Origin: Lunularia cruciata
Taxonomy: Eukaryota; Streptophyta; Marchantiopsida; Lunulariales; Lunulariaceae
Length of the DNA stretch: 64,000 nt
Direction: 5' to 3'
Assembly: GCA_948567375.1 (NCBI GenBank)
Contig: OX419760.1
Span: 620,001-684,000 of the forward strand
Part shown: positions 56,640 through 64,000 of the stretch, piece after piece
Position numbering within the stretch: position 1 is the stretch's first letter
Layout of the letters: each line of letters begins with the position of its first letter
Translations under genes and position numbers: made by a program
The notes under the pieces: model-generated
Databases searched by the model: none
Told to the model about the DNA's origin: nothing
The model's input: the letters and a program-made list of their open reading frames with translations, nothing else

Positions 56640-59600
56640 AATGTAAACATGTCATTGGCTAAAAATAAAGGGCACCGCATAATTAGTTGAGCCGCCCCCA
56701 ACATCATGCTAGACTTAGTCTATGTAGTAGCATGTGACTGACTAACATGTAGTCTATCATGCACTCTATCACCACCTACCACACTAGCATTGGGACATCT
56801 AGGAGCCATGGATGTCATCTGCAGTGCCTCAGATAGCATGAAAGACTGGGGAAGTTTGACCTGTCTCCCAACCTCTCTTGTCTGTGGGTCCAACTCCATT
56901 GATGCTCCTCCAGGTTCTGGAGCATGTACTGCACTCCTAGTCACTGTTGCAAATGCATCCACTTGTGCTGCTCCGTACATGAAGTCCAAAGCATCTCTAT
57001 AACCAACATATGAGGTAGAAGCCTCAACACCCGAATCTGATCTCCTCTGAGCAATAGCCATACTAGCCAATCTCTGCTCCAACTGCTCAAACCAAGTAGT
57101 CATAACTATATCAGAAGTAAGGGCAGGTATTGCATCCCTACTAGGGGTAGATCCTCTACCACCACCTCAACCACCTTGTCCTCCATGAACTAGAGCTCCT
57201 CTACTACTTACCATAACATCACTACCACTCCATAACTCCGGGTGTAGGTCAAAGCATCGGTCACTAGTGTGACCAAATTTGTGGCAATGCTCACACTACC
57301 TTTGTGCTGGCTGCGATGCACCAGAGGTATCAGGTCTATTGCTGTAAGTACACTCTCCTATGGTGAGGTCCACCACAAGTCCAACAAGCCACACTACCAC
57401 TCACTAGCTGCTATTGACCTAAAAAGGAAGGTAAGGGTCTAGCTCCACTAGGCCTTCTACTTGCTCCATAGGATCTAGGCTGTCCACCTTGTCCTTGAAA
57501 ACTAATTGGGTGTGGTGCACTCTACTGCACTCTAGAAGAAGTAACAGTTGTGGATGAGGTCTTCCTACCAAATCTAGATGTCACCACTCTCTCCTCCACC
57601 ATGTTGAGCTCAATACACTCAACCAAACCAAAGACCATAGCCAAAGTAGACAAAGTAGCATGTAATAATGTAGCATCACAAACTCTATGTCGCAACTCCT
57701 TATCAAGTATCCCATACCAAAACTAGACTACCTAGGCCTTAGTAACTCCCCTCAGTGAAACTGATCAGCCGCCTCATGCAAGTGTATGCCTCGCATAGGC
57801 TCTCTCCAGCCTTCCGTTGGAATTCTTGCAAGCTCCTCAACTTGTCAATCCGTACTATGAGCTAGCTTGTCTGTCACTCAAGATGAACCTCTGATGGCTA
57901 TTATGGTAACGCACCATGGACTAAGAAGGCAAGGAACTCCAACTCCATCATACTCCTCCAAGGCTAACACTCCAAGACTCAAGACATTGCTCACTAGAGA
58001 ACTCAATGAGAGAGAGATAGTTACAAAATGAAAGGATGATGAGTACCTCCTCACCCCTTGTTTATATACTTGTAAAATAGTTACGTACCAAAGTTACTAA
58101 TTACCGTAGTAACTCAAGTTACTAGACTAAAAGTCAAGTAAAGTCAAAAAGTATAAAGGAATATGTATTCACATGGGCATATTCCACTAGCATATGATCT
58201 TATCTTGACCCAACCACTAAGTCAAGGATTCCTTCACATGAGCTATCCTTGGACTATAGAAGAATCCAAAACAAAAAGGCTTACGGGCCCAAGAGTTCTC
58301 AACTCTTTCCTCAAAGCCAAACACCTAAGAATAATACCAAGTCAACACACTAGAATCCAAAATAGTGGTGCTCATCTTTAACACCCACTTCCTCTAAAGT
58401 AAGATCCCCTCTATCTTAGCTATGACTAACTCTAGCTAATCATGACTAATGTAGAATCATCTTTTATCTCTATATAAATAATATCTCTCAAGTACTTGTA
58501 ATACCAAGCTTAATACCACAATACCACACACATGCACAAATAGGTGTTGCAATACTCCATGGTAGTTTTACCTTAAACACTAGAAGAACTCCACCATGGG
58601 GTTAAACCCCAATACCACACCATCTCCTGCAGCAGTACCTCCACTTGTGGTAGCACTATCTCCAGCTAGTGCACCTCCACTAGCTCCACCAACACTACTT
58701 GAGCTAGAACTCGTAGGTATAACTAATCTACTCCTAGCAATTGAGCATGAAGTGATAGAGACATAGTTAGGAGACCAATATTGTCTCCATACTCAATCTC
58801 CTCCAAATAAGCTCTCTTGAACTCATGGTAGTTGTCCATCAATGGACTCTCCAAGTGCTAAAACAATCTCTTCCATGCCATGAAGGGTGTAAACAAAGTC
58901 AAGTTCCGCATTTGCTACAAATCATACCAATTATCAAACTCCTAGATGAAGTCATCTAACTCAATGGTACCCACTATACCAAAGTAACACCTAGGGTCTT
59001 TGGAGGCCCCATAAATCTTGTCTATGTCCCACAACAATGGTACGTACATGCAAAGTGCATTGTCAGTTGAATCAACTCTTGTGTCAAACTCCAACTCAAA
59101 GTCAATCTCCTCCCTCATTGGGACTTGAGATACAAGCTGATACCAAGTGCCACTTTGAGTAAACCCATTGAATACTACAGGGCTAACTCCTTTGGCATCC
59201 CCAAAGAACTTTGTCATGACAAAGTAACTGCAATTGTAACCGCAAACTGGAACTCCCAATGCAACCGCAACCGCAAGTACTCCACCAAGTGCTAACACCA
59301 CCAAGTGCCAACACCAACTGAGCACCACCAAGTGCCAATATCCATGAAACACCACCCACTATTGTAACTCTAACCAAGATAACTACACTAGGGGAAAAAG
59401 TGACCTATAACCTACAAGCACAACACACACTCTCATGGTCTGTAAGTCATCACTTCCTACCTCACGGGAGAGAAACAAAGGTAGTCTGATTGGTCATCAC
59501 TCCAACCTCACTACCAAGAGCACACCAAAGCACCGATGCTCTAAATCCAATGCATCTCACACAAACATGGTGCACAAATAAGAAGTAGAGAATGGAGGGG
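56640..59600 (-). pseudogene. gag: gypsy gag, copy 2
   Basis: Aligns with gag of copy 1 (571-2560). The zinc knuckle C-E-H-C-H-K-F-G-H-T-S-D-R-C is at ~57300-57258. A second one near 57395-57358 (C-W-T-C-G-G-P-H-H) has lost its last Cys by a 1-nt deletion. The open piece 57103-56720 matches 955-563. A solo LTR (57858-58551) splits the region. Confidence 0.75.
57858..58551 (-). repeat. Solo LTR nested in gypsy gag
   Basis: Absent from copy 1, where flanking sequence runs on (CCGTACT/CCTTGGTAG near 1750-1770). On the minus strand it reads TGCAACACC .. GAGCTCA, so TG..CA ends, ~694 bp. Flanks GTACT(A) and ATACT look like a mutated target-site duplication. A TATA box (GTATATAAAC) is at ~58060-58073. 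No PBS or coding sequence follows, so it is a solo LTR, of a family different from its host. Confidence 0.75.
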
Positions 59601-59656
59601 GTCCAATCACAAGAAATCTAAAAAAGAACCCTCCATCTCATAAAACAACATGAGAT

Positions 59657-59670
59657 TAACTCTACCACCA
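59657..59670 (-). other. gypsy primer-binding site, copy 2
   Basis: The minus strand reads TGGTGGTAGAGTTA, two bases after the LTR end; counterpart of 2839-2852. Confidence 0.65.
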
Positions 59671-59672
59671 TT

Positions 59673-61038
59673 TGGCATTTGACATAAGAGAAGTTTGTAT
59701 CTACGTCCTAAGCTACTAAGATCACCAAGAATGGGATCAAACTACCTCTCCTAGCCAAAGCTACAAGTGTATAGATAATAGTGGCACAGTCTCTAGGACA
59801 ACCAGTGAGGGTGGACCAATTGGCTAGGGCACCAGTCTAGGAACAAGAGATCTAGGGGTCAAACCTTGTTGCGCACAATCTAGCAGGATATGTAGATTTT
59901 GCCAAACAATGACCAAGATCTACTCTAAACTAGCTAGCCTCACGCTAGCAAGTTGGCTTGTTGGCCTTTGTAGCCTCTCATAGCCCTATGCCTCGAAGTC
60001 TTGAAATGCCTAAATTCACCCAAATTAGGCCTTGCTTCTTGGCTACTTCAAACCCTCTCCAAATCTGGTGAAACTCTTCCCAAATCTGTGAAACTCCTCC
60101 AAACTTGCAAAACTCCTCTAAATTTGGCCAACCAGCGAAACTCCTCCAAATATGGGCAAAATCTGATGTAAACTCCAACAAAAATCAGACATAAACCCTA
60201 AAGTTGGCTAACTGCCAAATCCTCCGCTAACTCTTCACTTGAGCCAATTGAAAAAATGGGTTTCTCCAAATCACAAATTCACGGGAGTAGGTTCCCAACT
60301 CCACCTTCAATTTCACTTTCTAAGCCCAACTCGCAACAAATTGATCCTATCTTCACCTCTTGAGCTCAAAATCACAACCATTGCTCAAATTTGCTTCTTC
60401 TTTTGCTCAAAAATTGGCTAGCACTTTTGCACACCGTTTGCCTTACTGCCAAATTTGCATCAAACAATAAGCTTCTACACACCAAGGAAAAACTAAACTT
60501 CAATCAAGCTACCAATGATCCACCAAGCTTAGAGATACCACCAGAACTCATAGTTTTTGTACCCGATTTCCCCCATGTCTTCACTTCTTTGATGTAATCA
60601 GATTGTTTACAACTCTTGACTCAAATCAACTCAAATCAGTACTTGATTTGTCACTCTATAAACTGCCAACAATTAAACACTAATTACAGCCAAGCCACAC
60701 CCACTCTAGTGAAGAGAATCTAGGTGACGCTCACCGGCCTCTGTCCACCATAGCCAAGAACTTGAAGGCTCAACATCAGCAAAGTGAGCTCTTTGGAGCT
60801 GCACTTCAAAAGTATACCCCTGGACTCGAGCTAGGTCTTGAACCCTAATGGTCCCATTATGGCACACTTGACGGTGCAAATGGTGCAAAGTGATGGTGCG
60901 CCCCACCGTGAAGTCAATTCTTTGAACATCAAATCTGACCATCGGAAAGTGATCTATGGGAAACTGCTGAAATACCTTTAACTACTATCAATGCAACTCC
61001 ATTGTTTGAGCAATCTAGGTGCGACACTACAAATGGCA
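59673..61038 (-). repeat. gypsy 5' LTR, copy 2 (~1.37 kb)
   Basis: Full-length partner of 2855-4207. It starts TGCCATTTGTAGTGTC at 61038 (or TGTAGTG at 61031) and ends ..TGCCA at 59673. Its outer side abuts copia gag-pre-integrase codons. Confidence 0.7.
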
Positions 61039-61195
61039 TGATAAATCCTCTATTAGCACTCTCTCTATCTTTGTAGTGTAGGCAAGATTGAGATGACCAA
61101 GTCTTTGGTGCCAAAGTGAAATATCTAACTTCTAACCTTTTGCTTCTAGCTTCTCACTCTTCCCATTGCTTGCAACAATAGAGTTAGCTTGGGAA
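61039..61195 (-). pseudogene. copia GAG-pre-integrase fragment
   Basis: The minus strand encodes L-D-I-S-L-W-H-Q-R-L-G-H-L-N-L-A at ~61130-61082, the hallmark of the copia gag-pre-integrase domain. The gypsy LTR starts ~45 bp further on. The expected continuation (the C-x-x-C..V-P-F region) is found at ~51050, on the far side of the gypsy element. Confidence 0.8.
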
Positions 61196-61700
61196 ATATT
61201 ACCTATCTTGGTATCTTTGATATGAAGTTTTTAGAGCTTTCAATCATGTCATCACTATTTCTCTATCTTTCTCTATGTAGTAGCCTTCTTAGTGTAGGTG
61301 GTTTGGATGCCTTTATTTATTGTTTGACCAATGTTGAACAAGTTATGCTTCAAAAGAGAACTCCTTTGATGACTCTTCCTTGTCTTCTTGTACCAATCTC
61401 ACAAGAAATAGGAATATCTTCCACTCTAGCAACTCCAACTTGCAAACATGTGAAAGGCAGAAAACAAGAGCATTTGGAAATCAAGCTCTATTCTTCTCTT
61501 GTGCCAAAAGTTCCAAGGTAACACCTTTGGATTTGGAGTAGTCTCTCTTCTTGTACCTAGTTTTAACTATATTAATGGATGTTATCCTTTAACCTCTATT
61601 TTTCATAAAAGGTGCATGTGCTTCCCCACATCTGTGCTTCTCTGTATTTGTACTACCATCTCATATTTCTCATATTTCCACTTTCTTGTTCATGTGATTT
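61196..61700. other. Unassigned repeat-like DNA
   Basis: Probably decayed copia and gypsy sequence joining the fragments on either side. No domain could be identified with confidence. Confidence 0.4.
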
Positions 61701-62150
61701 GTGTCTTTACAACATACCAAATCACATCTTGTTATTGCTCAAAATTGGCCAAAGAAATGCATTGATAGACATTGTTGCAATATCACCTTTCAAGTAGTTG
61801 ATAAGGTCATGCTTTCCTCTAGTAACTTTCCTTTCCCTCTTGACACACATGTTCATAAACTTACTTCAAATTGTATAGATTCATGTTGCACTTCCTAGTC
61901 ACATGAAAATCCACACTATCTTCCATGTCTCAAAGTTAAAACCTTTTGTTTCTAATCAATCCCCCTATATTACTTGTATAAACCTCCTCCTCTTCAAACA
62001 ATCTCCATCAATGATCATACAGAATACAAAGTTGACTATACACAAAGAAACATCTAACACAACCTCAAAGAACAAATTGAATATGATCATATACTTGGTA
62101 GCTTTGCATCATTGGCTTTTCAACCAAATGCAATTACCAATTATGTGAAT
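61701..62150 (+). pseudogene. Second gypsy (chromovirus-like) integrase C-terminus
   Basis: Plus strand, opposite to the main gypsy element. It encodes I-T-F-Q-V-V-D-K-V-M-L-S-S and M-K-I-H-T-I-F-H-V-S-K-L-K-P, the conserved end of Ty3/gypsy integrases. A degenerate E-Y-K-V-D..I-E-Y stretch follows that resembles a chromodomain start. It differs from the family at 51-61 kb, which ends in a PHD-like finger. Stops and frameshifts are present. Confidence 0.7.
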
Positions 62151-62909
62151 CAATGGTTCCTCTCATACTAAGTTGAATTACTATTGTGGCACCTTAAAAT
62201 GAATAAGGTAAAACTACTATGTCTCATGATGGTCTAAACCCAACTCACATTCCCTATTGGTGGGTGAAAATTTGGTGAATTTTGCTTCACAATGATGGGA
62301 AGAGCCGACATCAAAGGATCAAAAAGCAAGGTTGCTATAAAAGCTTGGCTGTCACAAGCCAATTATCCATGTAGTAACTTTTCTAACACCTCTAGCTTCA
62401 AATTCCAAAAGACTAAAGGATCAATAGGCCATACTTTCACAATTTGTATTTGTACTAAAAATCAAAATCAAAATCAAAATCAAATGAGCTTTACAATTTT
62501 TTTCTACACAAGTTTTTTGTTCTTGTTGAGCTCATCTTAGGACACCTGCATTATCTTTGAACAGATGTGCCACCCCAACCAAACTCCCCATTTGACAATA
62601 TCTTCCACTTGGATCACGTCAAGTCACCCTAGCACTTGAAGCCAAAAGTAAGAGCAAATTCCTACCTCCACCTCATGGAATAAGTAAAATAACATCAAAA
62701 GTAGTGATATTTCACTTGCGGCTGACACCTCCCACTTATTCTACACCTCTTGAGTCATTTCACAAAGTTGGACTAGAGTCAAGCTTAGTAGGGTCTTCTT
62801 TCTCTACTGATTTCCAAGCCTGTTCCCTTGGCTATGGTTTTGCTAGATAGAAGATAGAGACAATGGAAATCTTGTTAATCCATTCATGTGCATCACTAAT
62901 TAGATGACA

Positions 62910-62941
<32 letters not shown>

Positions 62942-63378
62942 TCTCCCACCATTTACCTGCACTTGGTTGAATTCTTCACTTTGACATTCACAACATTGGG
63001 CAAAGATCACATTGCATAAACATCCATGAGGACCATCACAATGCTTTGTTTTCATTAAAATTTCCCCTTGCCTGTACTAGTTTTGAGTTGGCCATTCATT
63101 GTCTAAGGAAAGCCCTTGGGCCACCATGAAGCAAAACCCAAGAGCATTCTATGCCCTTCACCCGGCTAGCATGAAACGGTCCATCCTTGCCACACAAGCA
63201 GCTTGGGTAGACTGCCAACAGCCCACCAAGGTTGAGACGCTAACCTCTGGACCCGAACTTTAGAGCAAATCCTTTTCCCAAAGTTACGGATCTATTTTGC
63301 CAACTTCCCTTAGCTACATTGTTCTGTTGACTAAATATTGTTCACCTTGGAGATCTGATGCAGTTATGACTATGACCA
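62151..63378. other. Gap without recognised coding sequence
   Basis: Probably untranslated or LTR sequence of the gypsy fragment followed by unassigned DNA. An AAATCA run (imperfect) lies near 62,460-62,485. No gene seen. Confidence 0.45.
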
Positions 63379-63600
63379 AGTGTGATGAGTATCCACTACT
63401 CTCTTGGAGTAGTCATCAACCAAAGATACAAAATATAATTCTCCAGATTTTGGAGCTATAGGTGCAGGGCCACAAACATAAGAATGCACATGGTCTAAAA
63501 CTCTCTTTGTGCAATGAACTCATGTGGAAGCTCACACTTCATTACTTACCTATTACACAAGATTTTGAGATTTGCAAGAACTCCTAATCCCTAACCATAA
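63379..63600 (-). pseudogene. copia integrase N-part, minus strand
   Basis: Encodes L-D-H-V-H-S-Y-V-C-G-P-A-P, then L-Y-F-V-S-L-V-D-D-Y-S-K-R-V, the beginning of the copia integrase core with its first catalytic Asp region. It stops near 63380. Confidence 0.8.
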
Positions 63601-63663
63601 TTAATCTGTGAGGTCTTCTCTATCTTTAAAATGGAAGGTGATAATGGAGAAACAAACTAGAGG

Positions 63664-63960
63664 AAAGTGAAATTTTTGAGATTTGATAATGGTAGAGAAT
63701 ACAAATCTAGAAAGTTTGATAGATATTATAAGAGTGAATGGATATTTCATCATTTTACCATACCAAGTACCCCTCAAAAAATTGGTCTATCAAAGTAAAT
63801 AAATTGTACACTCTTGGAGAAAGCAAGAAGTATGTTAACCAATGCCAGATTGGAAAAGAGATTTTGGACAAAAGTTGTAAATATAGCTTGCCATTTAGTA
63901 AACATTTCTCCCTCTACTGCTATTGAATGTAAGAAAAATAAAAAAATTAGCATGTTGATT
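63664..63960 (+). pseudogene. copia integrase C-part, plus strand
   Basis: A single frame with one stop encodes L-R-F-D-N-G-R-E-Y, then T-P-Q-K-I-G, then L-L-E-K-A-R-S-M-L, then V-N-I-A-C-H-L-V-N, the second half of a copia integrase core (D-N-G-x-E-Y and T-P-Q-Q-N-G boxes). The window ends ~40 bp further on. Confidence 0.85.
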
Positions 63961-64000
63961 ACACTTCACTTAGAGTGTTGGGATTCATAGCTTATGTTCA

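Larger units (their letters stand above)
51195..61038 (-). mobile_element. Ty3/gypsy retrotransposon, copy 2, with C5-methyltransferase and PHD domains
   Basis: Minus-strand order: 5' LTR (61038-59673), PBS, gag (interrupted by a solo LTR), protease, C5-MTase, RT, RNase H, integrase, PHD-like finger, polypurine tract, 3' LTR fragment. RT and RNase H before integrase is the Ty3/gypsy order. It lies between copia gag-pre-integrase (61039+) and copia integrase (51050-) sequences of the same orientation, so it probably inserted into that copia element. Frameshifts, stops, the RT deletion and the clipped 3' LTR show it is immobile on its own. Confidence 0.85.

Noticed and set aside
1-64000. CRISPR arrays, bacterial operons or tRNA/rRNA genes
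   Set aside because: None seen; direct repeats present are LTR, tandem or microsatellite type, and gene structure is eukaryotic.

Overview
The window is nuclear DNA from a green plant. Genes are rich in introns with GT-AG borders, and the proteins are plant-type: Prp19/MAC3, a short one-BRCT XRCC1, and a secreted LRR protein with a plant LRRNT domain. The mix of LTR elements suggests a seed-free lineage such as a bryophyte, but sequence alone does not fix the species. Two repeat-rich arms (about 1-5 kb and 49-64 kb) flank a gene-bearing core (about 7-45 kb).

Left arm (1-6.3 kb): a copia-type 5' LTR whose ~61-bp repeats carry heat-shock-element-like palindromes is inserted in a Ty3/gypsy element. 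Beyond that element's 5' LTR lies a decayed LINE-like 3' end, then AT-rich DNA.

Core: five genes. (1) An 18-exon Prp19/MAC3 U-box/WD40 splicing factor, + strand, 7500-15273. (2) A two-exon ARM-repeat/TPR protein of 1174 aa, - strand, 19851-23997. (3) A seven-exon XRCC1-type BRCT repair protein, - strand, 28252-31220. (4) A ten-exon RumA/TrmA-type RNA uracil-C5 methyltransferase with a likely organelle transit peptide, + strand, 35621-41035. (5) A single-exon secreted LRR protein, - strand, 42974-44650. The genes have unrelated jobs (splicing, repair, RNA modification, surface recognition) and form no cluster. Between them lie 5'-truncated LINE tails, a ~530-bp exon-like dispersed repeat in two copies, and several perfect hairpins.

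Right arm (49-64 kb): a nest of retrotransposons. A copia element (- strand) is split by a ~9.8-kb Ty3/gypsy element (- strand), which is itself split by a ~0.7-kb solo LTR. The gypsy polyprotein is unusual. Between the aspartic protease and the reverse transcriptase it encodes a cytosine-C5 DNA methyltransferase domain (motifs I, II, IV with PCQ, VI with ENV, VIII, IX and X in order). After the integrase it encodes a PHD-finger-like module. This copy is dead: it has in-frame stops, frameshifts, an excised RT core and C-to-Y changes in the PHD finger. The architecture (protease, C5-MTase, RT, RNase H, integrase, PHD) is the most interesting system in the window. The right edge holds further gypsy and copia fragments, including two copia integrase pieces facing opposite ways.
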